A DNA stretch of 28,896 bases from UBA4732 sp002404095 (GTDB lineage: Bacteria; Planctomycetota; Planctomycetia; Gemmatales; Gemmataceae): the NCBI GenBank assembly GCA_036783645.1, contig DAIPWT010000081.1:1-28896 (forward strand), written 5' to 3'. Position numbers and translations under genes: made by a program. Positions 12,513 to 20,691 of the stretch are shown piece after piece. The notes beneath the pieces are model-generated. The model had not been told where the DNA came from and ran no database searches. It saw only the letters and a program-made list of their open reading frames with translations. The first letter of the stretch is position 1. Every line of letters starts with the position of its first letter.

Positions 12513-14885
12513 TCAGAGCCGGGCGCGTCGCAGCCGCAGCGCGTTGCCGACGACGGACAGCGAGCTAAGGCTCATGGCGATGCTGGCCCAGATAGGAGTG
12601 ACGAGTACGTGGAAGAATGGGAACAAGACGCCGGCGGCCACCGGGACCGTCAGGGCGTTGTAGACGAAAGCCAGAAACAGGTTCTGCCGGATGTTCCCCA
12701 TTGTCGCCCGGCTGAGTAGGCGGGCGCGGGCGACGCCGCGCAAGTCGCCCCGCACTAGCGTGACGCCGGCCGACTCCATTGCCACGTCGGAGCCGGTACC
12801 CAGGGCGATGCCTACGTTCGCCTGAGCCAGGGCAGGGGCGTCGTTCACGCCGTCGCCGGCCATCGCCACGATGCGCCCCTCGCCCTGGAGTTTCTTCACC
12901 ACTTCGTTCTTCTGTTGAGGCAGTACCTCGGCGATCACCTCGTTCAGGCCCAGCCGCCGGCCCACGGCTTCGGCGGTGACGCGGCTGTCGCCCGTCAGCA
13001 TGATGATGCGCAGGCCGTCTTCCTTCAGCAGACGGATCGCCTCTGGGGTTGAGGAGCGGATCGGGTCTTCGACGCCAAGGACGCCGGCGGGCTGGCCGTC
13101 CACCGCCGCCAGCATCACGGTCATGCCTTCGGACCGAAGAGCCTCCGCGCGGACTTGCAGCGCGTCGGCGTTGACCCCTTGCTCGGTCAACAGCGCGGCG
13201 TTGCCCAAGATTACCCGGCGACCTTCGACCTGGCCGATGACGCCCTTACCCGTCACCGATTGGAAGTCGCTTGCCGAGGCCGGGTGCAGACCGCGGGCCT
13301 CGGCCCCCTTGACGATAGCGGAGGCCAGCGGGTGTTCACTGCCGCGCTCCAGGCCGGCGGCCAGGCGTAACAGCTCCTCCTCGGTGAACCCCGCCGCCGG
13401 CTCAGCCACGGCCAGCCGCGGCTTGCCCTCGGTGAGGGTGCCCGTCTTGTCCACCAGGAGCGTGTTCACCTTGCCAAGCACTTCCAGAGCTTCGGCGTCC
13501 CGGAACAGGACGCCGCTCTCCGCCCCGCGCCCCGTGCCGACCATCACGGCCATCGGCGTGGCCAGTCCTAGCGCGCACGGGCAGGCAATGATTAGCACTG
13601 CCACGGCGTTGACCAGGCCGTGCGCCCAACTCGGGGCCGGACCCCAGACGCCCCAGACGACGAAAGTAAGGACGGCGACCGCTAGCACGGCCGGCGTGAA
13701 GTAGCCGGCCACGCGGTTCACCAGCCGCTCCACCGGGGCACGAGTTCGCTGGGCCTCGGACACCATGCGGACGATCTGCGCCAACAGCGTGTCCGGGCCG
13801 ACCTTCTCGGTGCGCATCACCAAGCCGCCCGAGCCGTTGATCGTACCGCCGACGACCTTGGCGCCTGGTCCCTTCTCCACCGGGATCGGCTCGCCGGACA
13901 CCATCGACTCATCCACCGAGCTGCGGCCCTCGGAGACGACGCCGTCCACGGGCACCTTCTCACCGGGCCGAACGCGCAGCAGGTCGCCGGGTCGGATCTG
14001 CTCCAGCGGCACGTCCTCCTCACGGCCGTCGCCCCGAACCACCCTCGCCGTCTTGGGGGCCAGGCCCAGCAGCTTTCGGATGGCCCCGCTGGTCTGGCCG
14101 CGCGCCCGCAGTTCCAGAACCTGGCCCAGCAGGACGAGGACCGTGACCACGGCGGCCGTGTCGAAATACGTTTCCACGCCGCCGTTCATGCGAAAACCTT
14201 TGGGGAAGGCCGACGGAACTACGGCGGCGGCCAGACTGTAGAGGTAGGCGGAACCAACGCCCAGGGCGATCAGCGTGAACATATTGGGGCTGCGGTGGAC
14301 GACCGACGCCCAGGCCCGCTCGAAGAAGGGCCAGCCGCACCATACGACCACGGGCGTAGCCAGGGCGAGTTGCACCCAGTTGAGAACGACCATGTACGGG
14401 TCGAGCAGCCGGCCGGGCAGCATGGAGGACATGGCGATCAGGAAGACCGGCAGGCTCAAAGCCGCACCAACCCAGAAGCGGCGGCTCATGTCCACCAGTT
14501 CCGGGTTCGGGCCTTCCTCGACCGTGACGGCTTCCGGTTCCAGGGCCATGCCGCATTTGGGACAGGCGCCGGGACGGTTCTGACGTACCTCCGGGTGCAT
14601 GGGACAGGTGTAGACCGCGGCGCCGGCCGTGGCTCCGGGCGCGGCGGGCCGGGGCGCCGCTCCTGCCGAGTAGCGTGCCGGGTCGGCCTGGAACTTCGCC
14701 GCGCAAGACGGGCAGCAGAAGTAGTAGGTGCGGCCGTCGTGGACATGGGACGCCTTCGCCGTTGCTTGCTCCACGCTCATGCCGCACACGGGGTCCGTGG
14801 CAGCCGTCAGCGAGCCGGCGGAAAGCAGTTCGAGGTCGCGTCTCTTCTCAGGACGGCCGGGCGTCGGTTCCGTTGGGGGAGGCAT
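12513..14885 (-). CDS. copA: Copper-type P1B ATPase with YHS and metal-binding N-terminal domains
   Basis: 790 residues from the ATG at 14883-14885 (aagga 9 bp upstream). A GTG at 14951 would add 22 residues but has no clear ribosome site. The N-terminus carries a YHS domain (about 30-72: DPVCGMSV, FCCPSCAAKF) and a heavy-metal-binding domain (about 92-118: YTCPMHPEV, CPKCGMALEP), replacing the usual ferredoxin-like HMA domain. Catalytic signatures are all present: SGEPIPVEKG (actuator), IIACPCALGLATP (metal-binding CPC, about 432), DKTGTLTEGKP (phosphorylated Asp, about 478), SEHPLA (P1B His-Pro), TGDSR and GDGVNDAPAL. Eight membrane helices are expected. The CPC motif and N-terminal domains indicate Cu(I) or Ag(I) export across the inner membrane. 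It stands alone, with no CopZ or CueR-type regulator visible nearby. Confidence 0.93.
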   Translation of the reverse strand: MPPPTEPTPGRPEKRRDLELLSAGSLTAATDPVCGMSVEQATAKASHVHDGRTYYFCCPSCAAKFQADPARYSAGAAPRPAAPGATAGAAVYTCPMHPEVRQNRPGACPKCGMALEPEAVTVEEGPNPELVDMSRRFWVGAALSLPVFLIAMSSMLPGRLLDPYMVVLNWVQLALATPVVVWCGWPFFERAWASVVHRSPNMFTLIALGVGSAYLYSLAAAVVPSAFPKGFRMNGGVETYFDTAAVVTVLVLLGQVLELRARGQTSGAIRKLLGLAPKTARVVRGDGREEDVPLEQIRPGDLLRVRPGEKVPVDGVVSEGRSSVDESMVSGEPIPVEKGPGAKVVGGTINGSGGLVMRTEKVGPDTLLAQIVRMVSEAQRTRAPVERLVNRVAGYFTPAVLAVAVLTFVVWGVWGPAPSWAHGLVNAVAVLIIACPCALGLATPMAVMVGTGRGAESGVLFRDAEALEVLGKVNTLLVDKTGTLTEGKPRLAVAEPAAGFTEEELLRLAAGLERGSEHPLASAIVKGAEARGLHPASASDFQSVTGKGVIGQVEGRRVILGNAALLTEQGVNADALQVRAEALRSEGMTVMLAAVDGQPAGVLGVEDPIRSSTPEAIRLLKEDGLRIIMLTGDSRVTAEAVGRRLGLNEVIAEVLPQQKNEVVKKLQGEGRIVAMAGDGVNDAPALAQANVGIALGTGSDVAMESAGVTLVRGDLRGVARARLLSRATMGNIRQNLFLAFVYNALTVPVAAGVLFPFFHVLVTPIWASIAMSLSSLSVVGNALRLRRARL

Positions 14886-15002
14886 CGTATTTTGTCCTTG
14901 ACAGTAAGCGCCGCTTTGGGCTTCGGTTCGTTTCTTAAGAAGTTCTGACACGTTGGCGAACCGGGAGTTTAGGATCCCGGCTCGCTGTTCTATTAGTGAC
15001 TC

Positions 15003-15098
15003 TTACTGCTTGTGGCTATGATGGGTGGCAGGCGCCGGGATGGTCGCCGGGGTATTCGGCAACCAGTCCTGTGTCAATCTGGCTAGCTGGGAGGGCAT
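15003..15098 (-). other. Candidate 31-codon frame with His-rich tail
   Basis: An ATG at 15096-15098 opens MPSQLARLTQDWLPNTPA and the frame ends ATHHSHKQ with TAA at 15003-15005, about 120 bp upstream of the copper ATPase start. The frame stays open about 16 codons before this ATG. No good ribosome site is seen. It could be the remnant of a longer gene's 3' end or chance. The histidines beside a metal ATPase are the only reason to note it. Confidence 0.15.
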
Positions 15099-15270
15099 AA
15101 GCCCCTGATTAAGTCGAAATAACAGGAGGTAAACGGTCCTCCCTCGCTAAATGGAGACAGTACCGGATGTTCCTACGAGTTGTCTCGTCTGATATTTGTC
15201 CACTTACTCGATTTCAAGAAAGCGATGAGGAAATAAGGCAAAGAGAATGCCGAGGCGAGCGACGGGCTTC

Positions 15271-15300
15271 ATGCCCGCCGGGATAAACCCGGCGGCATGC
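15271..15300. terminator. GC-rich hairpin downstream of the deacylase gene
   Basis: The arms ccgccggg and cccggcgg enclose the loop ataaa, and the pairing extends outward (atgc / gcat) with a one-base bulge. It lies about 20 bp past the stop of the minus-strand YbaK-type gene, where a terminator is expected. It shares the GGNGGGATAAACCC-type core with the hairpin at 12471-12491. Confidence 0.5.
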
Positions 15301-15319
15301 CCGAACCAGCGCACTCGCC

Positions 15320-15775
15320 TCAAACGGCGCGGATGAGGCGCAATCGTCGCGGCCGTTCCAGGCGCTCGAAATCGCCGCAGCGGATGCGCACCGCTTCCAT
15401 GTGCGAATGCGTCTCGAAGGCCAGCCACACGTCCGGCGATATGCTTGCTTCCAGGAGCGTTTCCAGACCATACAACCGGCCGAACGGCGGCGCCACGCCC
15501 CACTCGCAGTCGCGGAATACTTCCGATAGCTCGCGGCACGTGGCCAGCCGTACTGGACCGCCTAACGCCATTCCCAGACTTTCCAGATCGACTTGATGCG
15601 TGGCCGGCACCACCGCCAGCAGCGGCCCGGTCGGGCCGACGAGCAGTACGCTCTTGCCGACGCGCTCGCCCGAAACGTGCAGGTACTTGGCCCGTTTCTG
15701 GGCCGTGAACGCCGGCGGGTGCGGCAGGTATTCACAGGACACCCGCTGATCGGTCAGAAAATCAGCGATACGCAT
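15320..15775 (-). CDS. YbaK/EbsC-type aminoacyl-tRNA deacylase
   Basis: 151 residues from the ATG at 15773-15775, which has GAGG 5 bp upstream. The frame stays open to 15841, but the extra 22 residues lack a ribosome site and family resemblance. The sequence follows the YbaK/aminoacyl-tRNA editing domain: HPPAFTAQKRAKYLHVSG, GKSVLLV (the conserved Lys), VVPATHQVDLESLG, GVAPPFGRLYG and a closing EAVRIRCGDFERLERP. Such free-standing proteins hydrolyse mischarged tRNA, for instance Cys-tRNA(Pro), in the cytoplasm. The precise tRNA substrate cannot be read from the sequence. It is transcribed away from the HAD hydrolase gene, with a 179-bp shared upstream region. Confidence 0.85.
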   Translation of the reverse strand: MRIADFLTDQRVSCEYLPHPPAFTAQKRAKYLHVSGERVGKSVLLVGPTGPLLAVVPATHQVDLESLGMALGGPVRLATCRELSEVFRDCEWGVAPPFGRLYGLETLLEASISPDVWLAFETHSHMEAVRIRCGDFERLERPRRLRLIRAV

Positions 15776-15954
15776 GTGAACCTCACAATGTCTGAAGTAA
15801 GCCTGTTTTGTCCCAAGCAAATATAACGGCGGGATGTCCATCGCTTCGTGCGCGGGCCGTTTATTGTCCCCAGATTACGGGCGCCGGCGATTGTTCCTGC
15901 CGGTCCTATCGAGTGTAGGGCCGACGGCCGCGCCGCGGCGCCGGAGGTATAGGC

Positions 15955-16779
15955 ATGTTCCTGGGTGATGAGATCGAAGTATTGCGGCCGGACCTGCGGC
16001 GCGGCCGTTTCCGGTCGGCCCTGTTCGATTTCGACGGCACGCTGTCGCTGATCCGCGAAGGTTGGCCGCAAATCATGATCCCCATGATGACGGCCGTGCT
16101 GCGCGAAACCGGCACGTCGGAAACCGACGCCGAACTGATGGCCGCCGTCGAGGAATTCGTCATGCGCCTCAACGGTCGGCAGACCATATATCAGATGATG
16201 CAGCTGGCCGACGAGGTGCGGCGCCGCGGCGGCACGCCGCTCGAACCGCTGGCGTACAAGCATCGCTACCATGATCTGCTCATGGGTCGCATTCAGGGCC
16301 GGCTCGACGCGCTGCAAGCCGGGGCGGCGATGGCGGAGGAATGGACGGTCCCCGGCAGTCACGCCCTGTTGAAGGCGTTGCGGCGCCGCGGCGTTTCCCT
16401 CTATCTGGCGAGCGGCACCGACCTCAAGTACGTCCGCCATGAGGCGGACCTGCTCGGCGTTGCGGAGTACTTCGGCGACCACATCTACGGCGCCCAGGAC
16501 GACTACAAGGCTTTCTCCAAGCAGATGATCGTCGAACGCATTTTGCGCGACAATCACTTGCATGGTGAAGAGTTGCTCGGCTTCGGCGACGGCTTTGTGG
16601 AAATTGAAGAAATCAAAAAGTACGGCGGCTGCGCTGTGGCCGTGGCCAGCGACGAGGCGAACCGCCGCGGCGTCAACGTGTGGAAGCGCAACCGATTGGT
16701 CCAAGCGGGGGCCGATCTCGTCATTCCGGATTATCGGCAGGCGGTGCGGCTGTTGGAGTATCTGTTCACCGCGGAGTGA
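15955..16779 (+). CDS. HAD-superfamily hydrolase (phosphoglycolate-phosphatase-like)
   Basis: 274 residues, start supported by ggagg 7 bp upstream of ATG. Haloacid dehalogenase motifs are visible: motif I FDFDGTLS (Asp25 nucleophile, Asp27), motif II LASGTD (about 150), probable motif III Lys in YKAFSK (about 184-188), and motif IV GFGDGFVEIE (about 207-216). In motif IV the usual GDxxxD has Glu instead of the last Asp. A helical cap domain of about 100 residues between motifs I and II suggests a subfamily I (C1 cap) phosphatase acting on a small phosphorylated metabolite in the cytoplasm. The C-terminus (GADLVIPDYRQAVRLLEYLF) is typical. Substrate unknown. A phosphatase associated with nucleotide-sugar or glycerophosphate metabolism is possible but unsupported. 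Confidence 0.85.
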   Translation: MFLGDEIEVLRPDLRRGRFRSALFDFDGTLSLIREGWPQIMIPMMTAVLRETGTSETDAELMAAVEEFVMRLNGRQTIYQMMQLADEVRRRGGTPLEPLAYKHRYHDLLMGRIQGRLDALQAGAAMAEEWTVPGSHALLKALRRRGVSLYLASGTDLKYVRHEADLLGVAEYFGDHIYGAQDDYKAFSKQMIVERILRDNHLHGEELLGFGDGFVEIEEIKKYGGCAVAVASDEANRRGVNVWKRNRLVQAGADLVIPDYRQAVRLLEYLFTAE

Positions 16780-16874
16780 CTGTCGCATTGCACCCGTGCC
16801 CGGCGAGGAGTACCCTTCCTACAAGGACGAATCGCGTCGTATTTAGGAGACGCCTTAATTAAAGGATAAAACGT

Positions 16875-17489
16875 ATGGCATTTGGCAATTTTAAGAGCGG
16901 CGAAGATGTGGCGGCGGCCTACCAGATCAGCGTTGCCGTTGACTCGTTTTTACAACCCATAGCCTTCCCAGTGGACGAGCGGTTTGAAAGCGAATTGGCG
17001 TTCGCCTTGAAAAACATCGCCGTGCGGATGTCGGAAGCCTCCATATGTGAATTTCTGATCGCGCCAGTCCTGAAAACGGTTTGGAAGCCATACAGCGAAT
17101 CCTTGCTGATTTGGAGCCACATCCCACTGGGCGCGAAAGCCCCCTTGGTCGGTACGCCCGATTACTTTTTCACGCGCCGCTCGCCGCTGGGACTGATTCC
17201 AAACCAACCGTATGTCCTGGTGGTCGAAGCGAAAAAGGACGACTTCGAGGCCGGCTGGGGCCAGTGTCTTGCCGCCATGCTCGCCGCCCAGAATATGAAC
17301 GACCATCCCACGCGAACCATCTACGGCTGCGTGTCCAACGGCTCTCTCTGGCAGTTCGGCAAGCTGGAAGGACGGAGTTTCACACGCGAGATACGGGAAT
17401 ACGTCCTATCGGACTTGCCCGACCTGTTCGCCGCTTGGAATTATGTATTTGCCCAAGCCAAAGAACAAGCCCTCGCGCCTGCCGCGTGA
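16875..17489 (+). CDS. PD-(D/E)XK-like nuclease-fold protein, function unknown
   Basis: 204 residues; ATG preceded by aaagga at 8 bp. The central stretch GTPDYFF (Pro95-Asp96) followed 22 residues later by VVEAKKDDFEAGWGQCLAAM (Glu118-Ala-Lys120) is the PD...EXK signature of restriction-endonuclease-fold proteins, with a possible helix-1 Glu at 37 or 40. A similar segment occurs near the N-terminus of type I restriction subunit R, but helicase and methylase partners are absent here. The Gln/Trp-rich tail IYGCVSNGSLWQFGKLEG belongs to the same family. It lies 47 bp before a toxin-antitoxin pair on the same strand. DNA around its start is visibly more AT-rich than the neighbours (ttaattaaaggataaaac), suggesting a transferred unit. 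Nuclease activity is inferred from the motif only. Confidence 0.7.
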   Translation: MAFGNFKSGEDVAAAYQISVAVDSFLQPIAFPVDERFESELAFALKNIAVRMSEASICEFLIAPVLKTVWKPYSESLLIWSHIPLGAKAPLVGTPDYFFTRRSPLGLIPNQPYVLVVEAKKDDFEAGWGQCLAAMLAAQNMNDHPTRTIYGCVSNGSLWQFGKLEGRSFTREIREYVLSDLPDLFAAWNYVFAQAKEQALAPAA

Positions 17490-17536
17490 GAGCGAATAGT
17501 CTGGTAGATTGTGGAAAACGAAAGCGAGGTGCGGCC

Positions 17537-17800
17537 ATGCCACGAGCGGTTTTGAAAAATGGCGTGATATATCCGGTGGACCCGCTGCCGCCGGAGTGGG
17601 CCGACGGCAAGGAATTGGTCGTTCAACCTGCGGAGAGAGAGGAGGATACTGGGGAAGCGCTTGATTGTTGGTTGGAAGAACTGAACGCGATGTGCGCTGA
17701 CAGCGATCCTGCGGACGAAGCGTTGATACAAGCGGCCATTGAGGAGCAAAAGAGAGAGTCGAAGGCTTATATACGCCGCGAAATGGGGCTGCCGGAATGA
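17537..17800 (+). CDS. VapB/AF2212-like antitoxin
   Basis: 87 residues; GAGGT 7 bp before the ATG. The first 32 residues (MPRAVLKNGVIYPVDPLPPE, then GKELVVQPAE) follow the short beta-strand-rich AF2212-like (DUF104) antitoxin pattern, a DNA-binding fold. The C-terminal half is acidic and then basic-helical (AIEEQKRESKAYIRREMGL), as expected for a toxin-neutralising tail. Its stop overlaps the start of the next gene in an ATGA, the normal arrangement for coupled antitoxin-toxin translation. The pair probably autoregulates its own promoter, but no operator was identified. Confidence 0.75.
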   Translation: MPRAVLKNGVIYPVDPLPPEWADGKELVVQPAEREEDTGEALDCWLEELNAMCADSDPADEALIQAAIEEQKRESKAYIRREMGLPE

Positions 17801-18213
17801 CTCGCTATCTTCTGGACACGAATTATCTAGCCGACGCCATCCGGAAGTCGTCGCGCGTCCGAGATCGCATTAGGAGATTCGCCCAAACGGGAAACAGGTT
17901 CGGCACATGCGGCCCCGTGCTGTGCGAGTTGGAGGCGGGGATTCAACAAACCGGCCAGCCCGCCGCCGCCCGGCGCCGGCTTAACACCCTGCTCGGCGTC
18001 GTTCGCTTGTGGACAATTGATCCAGCAGTTGCCGAGGTGTATGGCGCCCTTTACCTCGAATTACGGCGAAGCGGCAGATCGCTGTCGCAAGTCGATATGG
18101 TACTCGCGGCGTTGGCGCGCCAGATGGGTCTGGTCCTACTCACCACTGATCGGGATTTTGAGGCGTTGCCGGACATTCACACCGAGAATTGGTTGGCCAG
18201 CCCGGCTTCATAA
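17797..18213 (+). CDS. vapC: VapC-type PIN-domain ribonuclease toxin
   Basis: 138 residues, full length for the family. The four PIN-domain acidic positions are present: Asp7 in YLLDTN, Glu44 in CELEAG, Asp100 in SQVDMVLAALA and Asp118 in LLTTDRDF. VapC toxins are Mg2+-dependent endoribonucleases that usually cut tRNA or rRNA and are held inactive by the partner antitoxin. The start codon overlaps the antitoxin stop by four bases (ATGA). The target RNA cannot be inferred. The dacB-like gene begins 29 bp downstream but has its own ribosome site. Confidence 0.9.
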   Translation: MTRYLLDTNYLADAIRKSSRVRDRIRRFAQTGNRFGTCGPVLCELEAGIQQTGQPAAARRRLNTLLGVVRLWTIDPAVAEVYGALYLELRRSGRSLSQVDMVLAALARQMGLVLLTTDRDFEALPDIHTENWLASPAS

Positions 18214-18242
18214 GCAGGCAGTCCATCCGCAAAGGAACCTTC

Positions 18243-19808
18243 ATGTCTCGCGCTCTTTCCCGCCTGACCGTCGGTGCCACGCTCCTCGCCGCCCTCCTCG
18301 TCGCGCCCGTCCGCGCCGACGACGGCCTCTCCGCCAAGATCGACGCCGTCCTCACTGGCCCCGATTACAAACACAGCCGCTGGGGCGTCCTCGTCGTCGA
18401 TAACGAAAACAGCCGCACCGTCTACGAACACAACCCCGACCAGCTCTTCGCCCCCGCCTCCGTTACCAAACTCTACACATGCGCCGCCGCCCTTTGCGCC
18501 CTTGGCGCCGACTATCGCTTCGAGACGCCTATCTACCGTCGTGGCGAGCTAACCGACGGCCACCTGCACGGCGACCTCATCCTCGTCGGCCAGGGCGACC
18601 TCACGCTTGGCGGCCGCGCTGACTCCTCCGGCAAGCTACTCTTCAAAGACCACGACCATATCTACGCCAATTGGCTTAACACCCGTTCCGAGTTAGTGGA
18701 CGCCGACCCGCTCGCCGGCCTCAACGACCTTGCCCGCCAAGTGAAGAAGGCCGGCGTGCATCAAGTCGATGGCGACGTACTCATCGACGACCGTTTATTC
18801 GCCAAGGCGCGCGGCAGCGGCAGCGGCCCTGACGTGGTAACGCCAATCCTCGTCAACGATAACGTCATTGATGTGTTGATTACGCCAGCGTCGAAGGCAG
18901 GCGATCCCGCGACTGCCGCGTTCCACCCCGAGACGAACTATGCACAGATCGATTTGCAGGTGGAAACCGTCGGCGAAGGCAAGCCGATGAAGATCGAGGC
19001 CGAGCGCGTCGGGCCGCGGTCCTTCGCGGTGCGCGGCCAAATTCCGGCAGGCGCCAAGCCGGCGGTGCGGATCTGCCCGGTGGAAGACCCGGCCGGGTTT
19101 GCCCGCACGCTGTTCATCGAGAGCCTGCGCCGCGCCGGCGTGTCCGTCAAGGCGTCCGTCCAGCAAACGCCAACGGCCGATCTGCCCAATAAAGACTCGT
19201 ATAAGGACTTAAAGCGCGTCGCCCTGCTGAAATCGCCGCCGTTGTCGGAAATGCTCAAAGTGACGCTCAAGGTCAGCCACAATCTCTACGCCAGCACGTT
19301 GCCGCTGTTGATCGCGGCGAAGGACGGAAAGTCCACGCTGGCGGAAGGGTTGCACCTGGAACGACGCCAGCTGGCCGATCTGGGCGTAGACGTGGAAGCG
19401 ATGTCGTTGGAGAGCGGGGCCGGCGGCGGCAATGGGGATCGGGTGACGCCGCGAACGACGGTGCAGCTATTGCAGGGCATGGCCAAGCGGCCGGATTGGG
19501 CCGTGTACAAGGGGGCGCTGCCGGTGTTGGGCGTGGATGGGACATTAGAGGATGCGGTCGCCGCTGACAGCCCAGCGCGCGGCAAGGTGATGGGCAAGAC
19601 CGGTACTTACGGCGACAGCGATTTGCTCAACGGACGGTTGCTGTTGCGGGCCAAGTCGCTGGCCGGCGTGATGACCACGGCCAAAGGTCGCGGACTGACG
19701 TTCGCCGTCTTCGTCAACGACGTGCCGTTGCCCCAGGACGGCGATCCCGTGCGGGAAGGCAAAGTCATTGGCCGATTGTGCGAAATCATTTATCAAAATT
19801 GCCCGTAG
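18243..19808 (+). CDS. dacB: D-Ala-D-Ala carboxypeptidase/endopeptidase, PBP4 (S13) family
   Basis: 521 residues from the ATG at 18243 (aagga 6 bp upstream). The open frame runs further back into the VapC gene but without support. A signal peptide (about 1-25, ending APVRADD) sends it to the periplasm. Penicillin-binding motifs are all present: SxxK as SVTK (Ser73-Lys76), SxN as SHN (Ser345-Asn347) and KTG (452-454), with the long insert between SxxK and SxN typical of peptidase family S13. It would trim or cleave peptidoglycan cross-links, fitting the presence of peptidoglycan in planctomycetes. Codon choice shifts markedly within the gene: C-ending codons dominate before about 18800, G-ending codons after about 19300. 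Confidence 0.9.
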   Translation: MSRALSRLTVGATLLAALLVAPVRADDGLSAKIDAVLTGPDYKHSRWGVLVVDNENSRTVYEHNPDQLFAPASVTKLYTCAAALCALGADYRFETPIYRRGELTDGHLHGDLILVGQGDLTLGGRADSSGKLLFKDHDHIYANWLNTRSELVDADPLAGLNDLARQVKKAGVHQVDGDVLIDDRLFAKARGSGSGPDVVTPILVNDNVIDVLITPASKAGDPATAAFHPETNYAQIDLQVETVGEGKPMKIEAERVGPRSFAVRGQIPAGAKPAVRICPVEDPAGFARTLFIESLRRAGVSVKASVQQTPTADLPNKDSYKDLKRVALLKSPPLSEMLKVTLKVSHNLYASTLPLLIAAKDGKSTLAEGLHLERRQLADLGVDVEAMSLESGAGGGNGDRVTPRTTVQLLQGMAKRPDWAVYKGALPVLGVDGTLEDAVAADSPARGKVMGKTGTYGDSDLLNGRLLLRAKSLAGVMTTAKGRGLTFAVFVNDVPLPQDGDPVREGKVIGRLCEIIYQNCP

Positions 19809-19934
19809 TTCATGGGGACAAGTCAACCGCCGGCCAAGGCGTTTGCATTCACCCTCCGAGTAAGCTAGATAACTTCTGACTTCTTTCGCGTACCGCATTT
19901 ACTCATTCGATTCACTCGGGGAGGTTGTGTACTC

Positions 19935-20681
19935 ATGCGCAAGCTTATCGTTGGGGGCGCGGCGATCCTCCTGGTCCTTGGAATCGCCTACTTGGCGCTG
20001 TTCAAACGCGACGCCATCAAGAGTTTGGCCAGCCAGGGCAAGCTCGCCGTTCAGGGCTTCACGCCGGCCAAGACGCCCGACGAGGCTCTGGACAGTTTCC
20101 GCCGGGCGATCAAGGAACGAAACTACGAGGCCGCCAAGCAGTACCTGGGGGGAGAGTATTTCGGGCAATTCGACAAGGGCGCCAAGAACGGCCAGAACCT
20201 CGGCGTCGCCATCGACAACCTGTTCCACACGATGGAAACGACGGGAACCAAGTCGGACAAAGTGAAGCTGGTGCTACGGTTGCTCGATCCCTTCCCTGCC
20301 ACTCTCAAAGTGCTGAAAGTGGAACCGGCCGGCGACGCCCGAGCTTACGCCGTGCTGACGGAAGAGAACGGGTCGCGGCTTGATATCCAAGGAACCTTTC
20401 AGGACTGGCACGTGGACCCGCGCATGTTTCGTTCGCTGTTCCGGTCGGTGCCGCCCGACGGCCGGGTGGAGCTGCGCAAGGAAGGCGACAGCGCCAACGG
20501 TCAGTGGAAGATTTTCCTGCCAGTGACGCCGGAACTGCGCTTGTGCGTAGACTGTCTCGCGGACAACGGCTCGAACTACGTCAACGCCATAAGCCGCGTG
20601 AAGGAAGACCTGAAGAACGACGCCACGACGAAAGAATCTCTCGAAAACGCCCTGAAGAAGGCGTTGGAAGAGTCGAAGTGA
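19935..20681 (+). CDS. Membrane-anchored protein of unknown function
   Basis: 248 residues; ggagg lies about 10 bp before the ATG. One N-terminal hydrophobic segment (about 4-24: LIVGGAAILLVLGIAYLAL) with a positive MRK start looks like a signal anchor, placing the rest outside the inner membrane. The region KTPDEALDSFRRAIKERNYE (about 46-65) and the following 90 residues resemble an NTF2/DUF4878-type fold often found in lipoprotein-like proteins, but I cannot assign it firmly. The C-terminus is a charged helix (VKEDLKNDATTKESLENALK). It stands 126 bp after dacB with its own upstream region and converges on the PQQ-propeller gene. Function unknown. Confidence 0.75.
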   Translation: MRKLIVGGAAILLVLGIAYLALFKRDAIKSLASQGKLAVQGFTPAKTPDEALDSFRRAIKERNYEAAKQYLGGEYFGQFDKGAKNGQNLGVAIDNLFHTMETTGTKSDKVKLVLRLLDPFPATLKVLKVEPAGDARAYAVLTEENGSRLDIQGTFQDWHVDPRMFRSLFRSVPPDGRVELRKEGDSANGQWKIFLPVTPELRLCVDCLADNGSNYVNAISRVKEDLKNDATTKESLENALKKALEESK

Positions 20682-20691
20682 AAGAGAAAAA

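Larger units (their letters stand above)
14886..15319. other. Intergenic region upstream of the ATPase
   Basis: About 430 bp without a secure gene. It holds a 6-bp inverted repeat (ccggga 14961-14966 / tcccgg 14975-14980), a weak small minus-strand frame (15003-15098) and the hairpin at 15271-15300 just beyond the end of the deacylase gene. I saw no convincing tRNA or riboswitch, no MerR-type operator and no strong promoter, although the ATPase promoter should lie here. Confidence 0.4.

Noticed and set aside
14990..15200. Spacer examined for a tRNA, riboswitch or small RNA
   Set aside because: No cloverleaf, T-loop motif or known riboswitch core could be drawn; only short weak stems were seen.
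15754..16788. Minus-strand frame of 344 codons over the HAD hydrolase gene
   Set aside because: The plus-strand frame has clear HAD motifs and a strong ribosome site. The minus frame is its His/Gln/Arg-rich shadow.
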